From: Thermoplasmata archaeon
GTDB taxonomy: Archaea; Thermoplasmatota; Thermoplasmata; Lutacidiplasmatales; UBA184
DNA length: 64,000 nucleotides
Assembly: GCA_027306505.1 (NCBI GenBank)
Contig: DAHUZP010000026.1
Location: forward strand, 124,001 to 188,000
Direction: 5' to 3'
Every line of letters begins with the position of its first letter. Positions within the stretch are counted from its first letter, which is position 1. This document shows, one piece after another, positions 17,413 to 25,504 of this stretch. The notes beneath the pieces are model-generated. The model was not told the DNA's origin, searched no databases, and was given only the letters and a program-made list of their open reading frames with translations. A program made the position numbers and the translations under genes.

Positions 17413-17604
17413 ATGCCCGATGTCGTAGAGACCGCCGTGAGCGCCGGATCGTTCCAAACCCTGGTGAGCGCCGTGACCGCCGCTGGCCTCGTGGAGGCCC
17501 TGAAGGGCGCGGAGCCCTTCACGGTCTTTGCGCCGACCGACGAGGCCGAGGAGGGCTCGGATCAGGGTGGTCGAGGGGAAGAGGCGCGCCCGGGGGGGGG
17601 GTGA
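17413..17604 (+). pseudogene. Truncated fasciclin (FAS1) domain gene
   Basis: Starts as a normal FAS1 domain ([20 protein letters not shown], then [20 protein letters not shown]) and should continue with an F-x-x-L-P segment and about 90 more residues. Instead it changes at Glu-Ala into a Gly/Glu/Arg-rich run and stops after 63 residues. The normal end is not found in the other frames downstream. The break is about 65 bp from the 3' end of the tRNA-Glu gene, so a deletion or integration/excision at the tRNA may have cut the gene. An AT-rich stretch (17356-17377) with GTGCCT and AGGCAC arms lies upstream. Confidence 0.6.
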
Positions 17605-17618
17605 ACAATCGAAGAACA

Positions 17619-17715
17619 TGCTCCCGGCGGGATTCGAACCCACGTTGGAGGGTTTCCTCGGCGATCGGGTCGCCTCGAAGGCCCTCTATCCTTGACCGGA
17701 CTAGACTACGGGAGC
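17619..17715 (-). tRNA. tRNA-Glu (anticodon TTC) with a 22-nt intron
   Basis: Acceptor arms GCTCCCG and CGGGAGC pair fully. The T arm is GTGGG-TTCGAAT-CCCGC, the D arm GTCT-AGTCCGGTCAA-GGAT, the anticodon stem GAGGG/CCCTC. Between anticodon positions 37 and 38 lies a 22-nt intron (17654-17675). A four-pair helix CCTT/GAGG flanked by the 3-nt bulges CGA and AAA makes a canonical bulge-helix-bulge splice site, continued by a GGCGA/TCGCC hairpin. Exons are 17676-17715 and 17619-17653. The mature loop reads CCTTCGA, which places C rather than the near-universal U at position 33. Discriminator is A; CCA is not encoded. Confidence 0.9.
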
Positions 17716-17740
17716 GCGTTCGAGAACCATCGGTGCTCGG

Positions 17741-17750
17741 CCATAAGCCC
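17741..17750 (-). promoter_or_regulatory. TATA-like box of the tRNA-Glu gene
   Basis: GGGCTTATGG on the minus strand is centred about 30 bp before the first tRNA nucleotide, the distance expected for an archaeal TATA box. Confidence 0.5.
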
Positions 17751-17773
17751 AACGGTCCCCGTGCGCCGTGGAA

Positions 17774-17782
17774 GGCTATACC
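17774..17782 (+). promoter_or_regulatory. TATA box of leaderless gene at 17804
   Basis: GGCTATACC is centred 26 bp upstream of the ATG at 17804, so transcription should begin at or next to the start codon. Confidence 0.55.
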
Positions 17783-17803
17783 CCTCGGGGGCTCCAAGGC
17801 CCC

Positions 17804-18439
17804 ATGCCCTCGAAGAAGAAGCACGCTCCTCAGCACCCCTCCCCCGAGCTGCCCCCGATGTCGGGGGAGATGACCATGGGGCTCGGCGACCTCATGGGAA
17901 GCCTGGTGGGGGGGATCGTCGAACAGGTGAAGCAGCTCGCGGGGTGGGTGGGACACCCCCTCGCGAAGCCCCTGGACGAGGCGGAAGCGGCCCTGACCAA
18001 GGGCGCCTCAGGAGGGACGGTGACCACCGAGGAGATGGGCCGGGGGCTCGAGCACCACCTGAGGGGGCTCACCGGCACCACGGTGCACGTTGTGGGGAGC
18101 GACACGGCGGCGGGCGTCAACGTGGGGGAAGGGACCGCTTGCGTCTGGGTGGTCCTGGTCGGGGATGACGGCGACCTCGCCCGCGCCTTCCAGACCCTGC
18201 GCTCCGAGATCTCGGAAGCGGGGGAGAGCTACCCCTCCTGCCATGACGTCGTCTTCTGGACCCGGAAGTGGGACGCCCCCACCTGGTCGAAGGCCTTCGG
18301 TTCGGGACTGGGAGGTCTCGCCTCCAAGCCGCTCTGGGCGAAGCTCTGGGACGCGAACGGGACCTTGGTGGGCCCGATCATCCGGGCTCCGCCGCCGCTC
18401 GCCCCGATGGACGGTCTCCCGATCGACGGGAGCCCTTAG
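17804..18439 (+). CDS. Hypothetical protein with glycine-rich amphipathic N-terminus
   Basis: 211 residues, not recognised. After a basic start (PSKKKHAPQH) comes a Gly/Met/Leu-rich amphipathic stretch (MGLGDLMGSLVGGIVEQVKQ) that could associate with membranes. A compact alpha-beta part follows, with TVHVVGSDTAAGVNVGEGTA and ACVWVVLVGDDGDLARAFQT, then a Trp-rich segment (FWTRKWDAPTWSKAF). The ATG fits a leaderless transcript from the TATA box at 17774. It is divergent from tRNA-Glu and convergent with the Hps-RraA gene. Confidence 0.6.
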   Translation: MPSKKKHAPQHPSPELPPMSGEMTMGLGDLMGSLVGGIVEQVKQLAGWVGHPLAKPLDEAEAALTKGASGGTVTTEEMGRGLEHHLRGLTGTTVHVVGSDTAAGVNVGEGTACVWVVLVGDDGDLARAFQTLRSEISEAGESYPSCHDVVFWTRKWDAPTWSKAFGSGLGGLASKPLWAKLWDANGTLVGPIIRAPPPLAPMDGLPIDGSP

Positions 18440-18473
18440 GCGGTCCCTGGGAGAACGGGGGGGGGGTGGCCCC

Positions 18474-19778
18474 TCAGCCCACCTTCTCCCACCGCTCGAG
18501 CTTCTGGACCGAGGATAGGGTCGATCCCCGCTTGATCTCCTCGCGGACCCGGTTCTCATGCTCGAGCACGTCGATCGAGCGGTTCGCGATCTCCTGCGCC
18601 CGTTCCCGGGGCACCACCACGATCCCGCTCGCGTCGCCCACGATCCAGTCGCCGGGCCGGACCTTCTGGCCGCCGCAGACGATCTCCACCCCGATCTCCC
18701 CATGGCCCTTTGCCTCCCCGGCGTCCGGGGCGACGCTCCGGGAGAAGACCGGGAAGCCGAGGTCGAGGATCGCGTCGATGTCACGGGCCGTGCCGTCGAT
18801 GACCACGCCGGCGAGCCCTCGCCCGTGCGCGGACCAGCTCGCGAGCTCTCCCCACATCCCGGTGGGTCCCCCCCCCGCGTCCACGACCAGGACGTCCCCC
18901 TTCTGCGCGCGGTCGATCGCCTCGACCGGCTTCGCCCAGTCCCCGTCCATCGTCCGGACGGTGAGCGCCGGTCCGACCATCTTCACGGTATGGTCCTTCA
19001 GGCGGGGCAGGATGCCGTGCATCGCGCCCTTGCGCTGCATCGCGTCCGTGACGTTGGGGGCGGAGACCTTGAGGAAGGCCTCCCGGATCTCCGTCTCCCC
19101 GTACTTCCGGAAGAGCTCGGTCTTCACGGGCTTCAGCGTGTCCAAGGCCTGGCGCACGTTGCGTGTCGCCTCGGTGATCTTCGCGGCCTTGGTGATCGCC
19201 CCTCCCACGATGACGACGCGTGCGCCCGCCTCGGCCGCCCGGGCGGCGGTCTCGGAGTTGAGGCCCCCGGCAACGGCAACCGGCAGGGGTGAACCTTCGC
19301 AGAGCTTTCGGAGGGTCTCGAAGGGGTCGACGCCTCGCATCTGCTGGTCGATCCCGATGTGAAGGCAGACGTAGGAGGCCCCGAGCTCCTGGGCGCGCTT
19401 GGCCCGCGCGACAGGGTCCGGGACCGCGATGAGGTCCACCACGATCTGCGCACCGTACTTCTCCCCGCCCCGCACCGCGTCGGCGATGGTGTCGTCGTCG
19501 CTCGCCCCGAGGACCGTGACGAGGTCCGCCCCGGCCTTCGCCGCGATCTCCACCTCGAACGAGCCGGTGTCCATCACCTTCATGTCGGCGACGATCCGCC
19601 GGTCGCGGAACGCCTTCTTGAGCTCCCGGACCGCGTTCAGTCCCTCGCTCTTGATGAGCGGGGTGCCGGCCTCGACCCAATCGGCCCCCCCAGCGACGGC
19701 CTCGGTCGCGGCCTGAAGGGCGCGGTGGAGGTTCTCAAAGTCGAGCGCGACCTGAAGGAGGGGACGTTGGGCCGCCAT
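18474..19778 (-). CDS. Fused 3-hexulose-6-phosphate synthase / RraA-like protein
   Basis: 434 residues. Residues 1-210 form an OMP-decarboxylase-type barrel of the hexulose-phosphate synthase family: VALDFENLHRAL, EAGTPLIKSEG, ADMKVMDTGSFE (Asp-x-Lys-x-x-Asp catalytic motif) and VAGGLNSETA. In archaea lacking the oxidative pentose phosphate path this enzyme, run in reverse with an isomerase, supplies ribulose 5-phosphate. Residues about 230-434 are RraA-like (VTDAMQRKG, GELASWSAHGRGLAGVVIDG, ARDID), a fold shared with aldolases and RNase E inhibitors. Fusion of the two is common in archaea. The phosphohexuloisomerase is not in the window. CCCTTTGAAC lies 27 bp before the start, so it is probably leaderless. 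Confidence 0.9.
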   Translation of the reverse strand: MAAQRPLLQVALDFENLHRALQAATEAVAGGADWVEAGTPLIKSEGLNAVRELKKAFRDRRIVADMKVMDTGSFEVEIAAKAGADLVTVLGASDDDTIADAVRGGEKYGAQIVVDLIAVPDPVARAKRAQELGASYVCLHIGIDQQMRGVDPFETLRKLCEGSPLPVAVAGGLNSETAARAAEAGARVVIVGGAITKAAKITEATRNVRQALDTLKPVKTELFRKYGETEIREAFLKVSAPNVTDAMQRKGAMHGILPRLKDHTVKMVGPALTVRTMDGDWAKPVEAIDRAQKGDVLVVDAGGGPTGMWGELASWSAHGRGLAGVVIDGTARDIDAILDLGFPVFSRSVAPDAGEAKGHGEIGVEIVCGGQKVRPGDWIVGDASGIVVVPRERAQEIANRSIDVLEHENRVREEIKRGSTLSSVQKLERWEKVG

Positions 19779-20005
19779 GAGGACCTGTGCATCCCCCCCC
19801 GTTCAAAGGGGTTTCCCGCCGCCTCCGGGCCGATGGCTGGGACCCGCCCGAGGCGAGGGCACGTGGAAGGCGGTTAGAGGTGGGACCTTGCGCCCTCAAG
19901 TTTAAGCGCAATCACAGAATATCCTACCCTTCGGGCATCCACGAGTCGGATACGGACGGGAGCTGACCTTTCTTGTACAGCCGGGACCACGGAGGAGCCG
20001 CTCTG

Positions 20006-20458
20006 ATGATGGAGACCGTGCGATCCATCGAGATCCCGGTCATTTCCCGGGTGAAGCAACGCTTGGCCGAAGGCCACTTCCCCGAAGCGGTGACCCTCGC
20101 CTACCACACGGCGGTGCTCGATCTTCAGCGCGCCTATCGCACCCAGTTCCCTGCGCACTGGACCCACCTCGATGTCCTTCAGTGGGCCCGTCGTAACAAC
20201 CTGGGCATCGTGGCGGACTGCCTGTCGAAGCTCTACCACATGTACGAACCCGTGCGGTATGGCCGCCCACAGGACGTGGTCCGCTCCGACGTGGTGAGCC
20301 CGCTCACCACCCTCTATGCCCAGAGCCCGCTCTGGCGCCTCTATTCGATGTCCACCGCGGACCCCTATGGGGGAAGGGGCGGGGACGGGGGCTGGAACGG
20401 CTATTCCGGTGGATCGGGCTACGGTGGGATGGGTGGAGGGGGAGGGGGTAGGGGCTAG
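20006..20458 (+). CDS. Hypothetical protein heading the MoxR/DUF58 operon
   Basis: 150 residues. The first 110 are helical and resemble a small adaptor: VKQRLAEGHFPEAVTLAYHT, then VLDLQRAYRTQF and LQWARRNNLGIVADCLSKLY. The ending is glycine/tyrosine-rich (GGWNGYSGGSGYGGMGGGGG), probably disordered. No TM span. Start at the first of two ATGs, preceded by GGAGGAG ten bases upstream; an upstream TTG is possible. The next gene starts nine bases after the stop. The helical core shares the 'EAVxxAYxxA' pattern with the following gene (RYSEAILFAYRRLDAAF), so the two may be related, like the DUF4129-type partners of MoxR systems. Confidence 0.7.
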   Translation: MMETVRSIEIPVISRVKQRLAEGHFPEAVTLAYHTAVLDLQRAYRTQFPAHWTHLDVLQWARRNNLGIVADCLSKLYHMYEPVRYGRPQDVVRSDVVSPLTTLYAQSPLWRLYSMSTADPYGGRGGDGGWNGYSGGSGYGGMGGGGGGRG

Positions 20459-20466
20459 CCTCCTCC

Positions 20467-20991
20467 ATGTCCGCGGACGTTGGCTCCCTGCTGACCGCGC
20501 TCTTCACCGATCCGGTCTACGGCCTTCCCCTGCTCGTCTGGGCGATCGCCGGGGTGGTCTGGTTGGTCTGGGGGCGCGGGACAGCTCCGCCGGTCCTCCT
20601 GCCTTACCGCTCGAGCCGGGTGCGTTCACAGGACCCGGTCTCCTCCATGTTCTGGGCGCTGCAGGAGCACCGCTACTCGGAGGCCATCCTCTTTGCCTAC
20701 AGGCGCCTCGACGCGGCCTTCCGCGTTCGCCACGGGATCAGCATCCGGTACATCCCCTGGCGCCGGAAGCATCAGCTGAAGCTGGGGATCGAGGACCGGC
20801 GCCCCTACGACAAGATCCTCCGGACCATGGTCCAGGCGCTCGACACGGCGACCCTGCTCGAGGGTAAGCCCATGGTCCGCGCGGTCTCCCTCCTCCTGCG
20901 ACCCCACCGCGAGCGTCGTCTCGCGAGGCGCTTTGGGCAAGTGATAGCTGACCTGGACTGGATGCTGCCGCGGCTGGAGGGGATCGCGTGA
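20467..20991 (+). CDS. Membrane-anchored protein of the MoxR/DUF58 operon
   Basis: 174 residues. One N-terminal TM span (GLPLLVWAIAGVVWLVW), then a basic cytoplasmic linker and a helical domain (FWALQEHRYSEAILFAYRRL, then HQLKLGIEDRRPYDKIL and a terminal basic helix). The helical part looks like the C-terminal domain often encoded beside MoxR and DUF58, here on a single-span anchor. Its last bases overlap the MoxR start by GTGA, so the two are translationally coupled. Specific function unknown. Confidence 0.7.
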   Translation: MSADVGSLLTALFTDPVYGLPLLVWAIAGVVWLVWGRGTAPPVLLPYRSSRVRSQDPVSSMFWALQEHRYSEAILFAYRRLDAAFRVRHGISIRYIPWRRKHQLKLGIEDRRPYDKILRTMVQALDTATLLEGKPMVRAVSLLLRPHRERRLARRFGQVIADLDWMLPRLEGIA

Positions 20992-22910
20992 GCTCCAAGT
21001 CCTCCAAGGACCCAGCCCCCCCTTCGAGCGGCTCCTCGGCGCGCTCCTCGAGCGCGCACCTTCCCTCCAAGCCTCGTACGGCTCCGGCCTCAGTGGCCCC
21101 CGATGCGGTGGACGACCCCGCGGAGCCCGATGGGGGGAGCTCGGGGACCGGTGGGGGGGCTCTCTCCGCTTCTCCCGTCCCCGCGCCCACGCCTCGCGCG
21201 GAGGCACCGGCTGAGGACCCCCGAAAGCGCCTGACGTCAGAGACCTCCACCGCCGCTCCATCCCCGGCGACGAAGGCTCCCGCGACCCCCGAAGCCACCC
21301 GAGATCGCGACACCGTCTCGACAGGTTCCTCCGCTCAGGCATCGGGGCCCGCGCCCACGCCGAACCGTGCCCCGATCCGGACCGCGCACTGGGAGCTACA
21401 TCCGGTCGCCCCGCCGACCATGTTCGTCGCAAAGCGGCTTCCCGGCACGGCGGCTCAGCCCCGCCCGACGGTGACCTCCACCGCGCCTCCGACGAGCTCG
21501 TCGCCCTCCGTGGATCCGTCGAACTTGCGGCCCACTTCCGCCTCCGCGACGCTGCCGTCCCCCGCCCCGTCGGCCTCCACGCCCGCCCCCACCCCTAGCC
21601 CTGCCCCCCCCGCCCCTGCCCCCGCCTCCCCTCCCGTCACAGGCCCTACGGTGGTCTCTGCGGCGACATTTGCGGAGAGCTCTCAGGCCGAATATGTGGA
21701 GGACGAGGGCTCCAGTGCCGAGCCGGTCGCCGACCTTCCACCGCCCAGCGAGCGGCCGTCCGCTCCCACGACGGACGCGGCGATCGGCACCTCAGCGTCC
21801 ACGGTATCTCCTGGGACCCAGGAACCGGTCGGGACCCAAGCGGGAGCGGTCCCCACGGCGCTCGTGCCGGTCTCAGCGGCCGTCCCCCCTACCGCGGGAC
21901 CAAGGCGCGGGGCCCGTGAGGGAGATTCCTCCTTCATGGAGACCGCACCCCACGACGCGATGGAGATCCTCCGACGCGTGCAGGGGAACATCGGGAACGT
22001 CGTCATCGGCTACGAAGGGGTCGTGCGGGCGCTGCTCGTCGCGCTGACCGCGAGCGGGCACATCCTGTTGGAAGGGGTGCCGGGCATCGCCAAGACCTAC
22101 CTCGTGCGCTCCTTTGCCCGCTCGGTCGCGCTCTCCTTCCGGCGGATCCAGTTCACCCCCGACATGCTTCCCGCGGACATCCTGGGGACCGTGGTGCTCG
22201 ACCCGCGTTCCCAGATGTTCGAGTTCCGTCCAGGGCCGATCTTCGCGAACGTCGTGCTCGCAGACGAGATCAACCGCGCTCCTCCCAAGGTGCAGTCCGC
22301 CCTGCTGGAGGCGATGCAGGAGCGGCAGGTCACCGTCGAGGGGGTGAGCTACCCGTTGCCCAGCCCCTTCGTCGTGATCGCGACGGAGAACCCGGTGGAG
22401 CTCGAAGGCACCTACCCTCTTCCCGAGGCCGAGCTCGACCGCTTCCTCTTCCGCATCCTGATGGGCTATCCCAGCGCGGAGACCGAACTGCGATTGCTCA
22501 AGCAACGGACCGTGACCAACGATCCCTCGCTCACCGAAGGGGTCCTCGGAGGGCACGCGCTGCTCGCGCTGAGGGCGCAAGCGCAAGGGATCTACGTCAA
22601 CGACGACCTTCTGAGGTACATCGCCGCGCTGCTGCGAGAGTCCCGCGCGGACAACCGGATCCTCTCTGGGGCCTCGCCCAGGGCCGGCGTCCAGCTGCTG
22701 ATGGCGGTCAAAGCGTCGGCGCTCTTCTCCGGTAGGGCCTTCGTCATCCCGGACGACGTGAAGGACCTCGCGTTCGATGTGCTCAACCACCGGATCGTGC
22801 TGCGTCCCGAGGTCCTCGCCCTGCACTCCACCGGCGGGAAGGACGATGGGGGCCGGACCCTGCAGGAGGTCGTCTTCTCGCTCATCAACAAGGTCGCCGT
22901 CCCGTGGTGA
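20988..22910 (+). CDS. MoxR-type AAA+ ATPase with long disordered N-terminal extension
   Basis: 640 residues. Residues 317-640 are a complete MoxR ATPase: Walker A GVPGIAKT, RIQFTPDMLPADILG, Walker B VVLADEINRAPPK, sensor 1 VIATENPVE, arginine-finger region EAELDRF, and the lid with GASPRAG. MoxR proteins remodel protein complexes with vWA partners. Residues 1-316 are almost only Ala, Pro, Ser, Thr, Glu and Val, hence disordered. The GTG start overlaps the upstream stop. An internal ATG at 21936 would give a normal-length MoxR of 324 residues, so the extension needs proof. The DUF58 gene begins 93 bp after the stop. Confidence 0.88.
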   Translation: MSSKSSKDPAPPSSGSSARSSSAHLPSKPRTAPASVAPDAVDDPAEPDGGSSGTGGGALSASPVPAPTPRAEAPAEDPRKRLTSETSTAAPSPATKAPATPEATRDRDTVSTGSSAQASGPAPTPNRAPIRTAHWELHPVAPPTMFVAKRLPGTAAQPRPTVTSTAPPTSSSPSVDPSNLRPTSASATLPSPAPSASTPAPTPSPAPPAPAPASPPVTGPTVVSAATFAESSQAEYVEDEGSSAEPVADLPPPSERPSAPTTDAAIGTSASTVSPGTQEPVGTQAGAVPTALVPVSAAVPPTAGPRRGAREGDSSFMETAPHDAMEILRRVQGNIGNVVIGYEGVVRALLVALTASGHILLEGVPGIAKTYLVRSFARSVALSFRRIQFTPDMLPADILGTVVLDPRSQMFEFRPGPIFANVVLADEINRAPPKVQSALLEAMQERQVTVEGVSYPLPSPFVVIATENPVELEGTYPLPEAELDRFLFRILMGYPSAETELRLLKQRTVTNDPSLTEGVLGGHALLALRAQAQGIYVNDDLLRYIAALLRESRADNRILSGASPRAGVQLLMAVKASALFSGRAFVIPDDVKDLAFDVLNHRIVLRPEVLALHSTGGKDDGGRTLQEVVFSLINKVAVPW

Positions 22911-23003
22911 GGTGGGTCCGACCGTGACCCGGCGCTCGACCCTCCGTGGACGCGCGTCGCCTCCGGGGCCGCGCCTCGGATAGCGGAGGGCGGGGAGGGG
23001 AGC

Positions 23004-24368
23004 ATGGCGATCGCGACGGACCTCTGGGCGACCTACAAGGCCTGGTCGAGAGGTCACCTGACCCCGCCCGGGGCCGGCATCATTGGCGCAGGGGTCGCTA
23101 TCCTGGGCCTCGCCCTCTACGCCCTGAACATCCTGCTATTCGTGGTCGCTCTTCTCGCGATCGCCTTCGTGGGGGTCGAGTACCTCCTGTTCTGCTACTC
23201 CACTCGGGGCTTCGGACCGGAGTGGTTCGCCGCCCGGCGGGAGGGCGTCCTCTCCCGCGTGGACGTCCAGGGGACCGGCTCCGCCGGCCTCACGCTCGCC
23301 CTGAAGGGACCCCGGGGGTTCTACGCGGAGATCTTCGACGGCCACCCCCAGGACTTCGAGGTGGTCGCGGGGTCGCCCCGGCTGAGGACCTATCTTGAAG
23401 CCGGCGAGGAGGCGACGCTCTTCTACGTGTTCCGCCCGCGGACGCGCGGCCTCTACACGGTGGGTCCCACCACGGTGGTCGCCCACGACGCCCTCGGTCT
23501 CGCCTTCCGCTCGATCGTCCTGGACACACGCGCGAACCTGTTCGTGACCCCGGCGCGTCCGTCCCTCGGTCTCGGGGCGGCCTTCGCCCGGCTCCGCACG
23601 CGGTTCCTGGGAACCCAGGCCCTGCGCCGTCGGGGCTACGGCACCGAGTTCCGGTCGCTCCGGGAGTACCTCCCGACGGACGACTACCGCACGATCGCCT
23701 GGAAGCGCTCGGGCAAGGGGAGGCTCTTCATCCGGGAGTTCGAGCAGGAGAACCGGCAGGACTTCCTTGTGCTCCTGGACGCGAGCGCGACGATGTCGGT
23801 GGGGATCCCCGGACAGAGCGCGCTGGACAAGGCGGTGGAGGCGACCCAGGTGCTCGCCGCCTACGTGTCCCGGCGGGAGGACCGGATCGGGCTCCTCGCA
23901 TGGGCCTCCGGACCCAGGGCTTTCGTCGAGCCGGGCCGGGGACCCAACCACGTCTCCCTCCTCTCCCGCGCGCTCGCCGGGGTCCAGCCGGAGGGGCAGC
24001 CGTTCCGGGGCGACCTCGCGATGGAGTTCCTGCGGGAGAAACTGCGGACCCGGACGCACGTCTTCCTCTTCACCGGGCTCTCCGACCCCACCGAGCCGTT
24101 CCGTGCGGCCTACAGCCGGTTCACGGCGAAGGGACACCGGCTCTACGCTTTCACGCCCTCCGTCCCCTCGTTCTATCCTCCTCTTCAAGAGGGGCTGGAC
24201 CAGCGCGTGCTCGCCCTCTCCCAGGAGCTCGACTCCCGTCGGATGGCCATCGCCACCACGGCGATCCGGGGGCTGGGCATCCCGCTCTTCCCCTACGAGC
24301 GCCGGGGAGCCGTGGACCCGGTGGTCGAGCTCTACGCGTCGGTACGTTCCTGGGGGTTCGCCCGATGA
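23004..24368 (+). CDS. DUF58 family membrane protein (vWA-like)
   Basis: 454 residues. Two TM spans (about 24-63, PGAGIIGAGVAILGLALYAL and LLFVVALLAIAFVGVEYLLF), then an extracytoplasmic-type beta region. The DUF58 signature GTEFRSLREYLPTDDYRTIAWK is at about residue 213. The vWA-like domain follows, with FLVLLDASATMSVG replacing the classical DxSxS metal site. DUF58 proteins partner with MoxR ATPases. It overlaps the next gene by ATGA. Role in archaea unproved; assembly or activation of envelope complexes is the usual inference. Confidence 0.88.
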   Translation: MAIATDLWATYKAWSRGHLTPPGAGIIGAGVAILGLALYALNILLFVVALLAIAFVGVEYLLFCYSTRGFGPEWFAARREGVLSRVDVQGTGSAGLTLALKGPRGFYAEIFDGHPQDFEVVAGSPRLRTYLEAGEEATLFYVFRPRTRGLYTVGPTTVVAHDALGLAFRSIVLDTRANLFVTPARPSLGLGAAFARLRTRFLGTQALRRRGYGTEFRSLREYLPTDDYRTIAWKRSGKGRLFIREFEQENRQDFLVLLDASATMSVGIPGQSALDKAVEATQVLAAYVSRREDRIGLLAWASGPRAFVEPGRGPNHVSLLSRALAGVQPEGQPFRGDLAMEFLREKLRTRTHVFLFTGLSDPTEPFRAAYSRFTAKGHRLYAFTPSVPSFYPPLQEGLDQRVLALSQELDSRRMAIATTAIRGLGIPLFPYERRGAVDPVVELYASVRSWGFAR

Positions 24369-25462
24369 CCCTCGCTCCCCGGGAGGAGAACCTCCTCTCC
24401 CTCTTCCTCGTCGCGCCGGTCTTCCTCTATCTCGGATGGAACCTGTTGGTCGGGTTCAACGGTTGGGACGCCGCCTCGGCGGCGGGGTTCGTGGTGGTCC
24501 CCCTCCTCCTCGCGGTGGGCATCATCCCGCTCTGGGGCCCCCTCCTCGAACTCATGGGGTTCCTCGGTCTCACGGGGGCGGTCATCCTGGCCGTGATGGC
24601 CTCGCCGGGGGCTGGAGCGGGCGTCGACTTCGCGGCGGGCGTGCTCCTGGGCTCCCCGATCCTCCTGGGCACCTGGGCCTGGACCCCCCGCAGGACGGCG
24701 CCCGGAAGGCTCATCGGTCTTGGCCTCGCCCTCCTCGAGGGGATCATCCTCCTCGCCGCCCTCCGGCTCCTGCAGGCCAACGGCCAAGTGGAGAACTCTT
24801 CCGGGCTCTTCTACAACTATACCTTCGCGAACCTGCTCCAGGTCTGTGGCATCGCGGGATACCTCAACGCGGTCCCGAACGGCTGCCCGGTGTCGCTCAC
24901 CTTCCTTCCGCTCCGCGACCTGGTCGATCCGGTCTTCGTGCTCCTGGCGGGGCTCGCCCTGCTGGGCGTGCTCGTCCCGGCGCTCTCGCCCAGGACCGGC
25001 GAGGGAGCCCCCGGGGACGCGGAGAGCGTCGACGAGTTCGACCAGAGCAGCCTCGCGGGGGGATCGCTCCCCCTCGCCCCCGAGATGTCGAGGGGGCTCG
25101 CCCGAAGGACCCCGCCCAGGTCGGCCCCCGGGCTCGCGCCCCCCGGGACGGGGGCCCTGGTCGTCTCGACGCTCATCGTGCTCGGGTTCATCGTGGTCGC
25201 GGTGAACACGCCGACGGCCCTCCTGCTCCCGACGATGCTCCTCCTCGTGGTCGCGTTGGTCGGGGTGCTCTATCTCAACCGGTCCCCCCGAACGGTGCGA
25301 ATCCCCCGCGGCCGCCGCTCGGAGCTCTCCGCGAGGGTGGGAGCTCCGGTCCCTCCCCCTCCCGAGCACCCTCCCGGTTCCGGCACGGGCGACCCCCTCG
25401 TGCTCCCTCCGCCCATGGGAAGCGGCGGGCCCCTCGCACCGACCCACTTGACGCTGCCCTGA
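24365..25462 (+). CDS. Polytopic membrane protein of the MoxR/DUF58 operon
   Basis: 365 residues with about seven TM spans, such as LLSLFLVAPVFLYLGWNLLV near the start and IVLGFIVVAVNTPTALLL and LLLVVALVGVLYL near residues 260-300. A Pro-rich, polar loop (about 215-255) precedes the last two spans, and the C-terminal 65 residues are Pro/Arg-rich. Starts by ATGA overlap with the DUF58 gene. Not recognised as a family; in position it corresponds to the integral membrane partner of MoxR/DUF58 systems. Convergent with the next surface protein (42 bp). Confidence 0.75.
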   Translation: MTLAPREENLLSLFLVAPVFLYLGWNLLVGFNGWDAASAAGFVVVPLLLAVGIIPLWGPLLELMGFLGLTGAVILAVMASPGAGAGVDFAAGVLLGSPILLGTWAWTPRRTAPGRLIGLGLALLEGIILLAALRLLQANGQVENSSGLFYNYTFANLLQVCGIAGYLNAVPNGCPVSLTFLPLRDLVDPVFVLLAGLALLGVLVPALSPRTGEGAPGDAESVDEFDQSSLAGGSLPLAPEMSRGLARRTPPRSAPGLAPPGTGALVVSTLIVLGFIVVAVNTPTALLLPTMLLLVVALVGVLYLNRSPRTVRIPRGRRSELSARVGAPVPPPPEHPPGSGTGDPLVLPPPMGSGGPLAPTHLTLP

Positions 25463-25504
25463 CCAGGGTGATCGGACGGGTTCCGGGCCCGCTCCCTGGG
25501 GGAG

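Noticed and set aside
18474-19778. The Hps-RraA fusion as a novelty
   Set aside because: This fusion is known in many archaea, so it is annotated but not reported as a finding.
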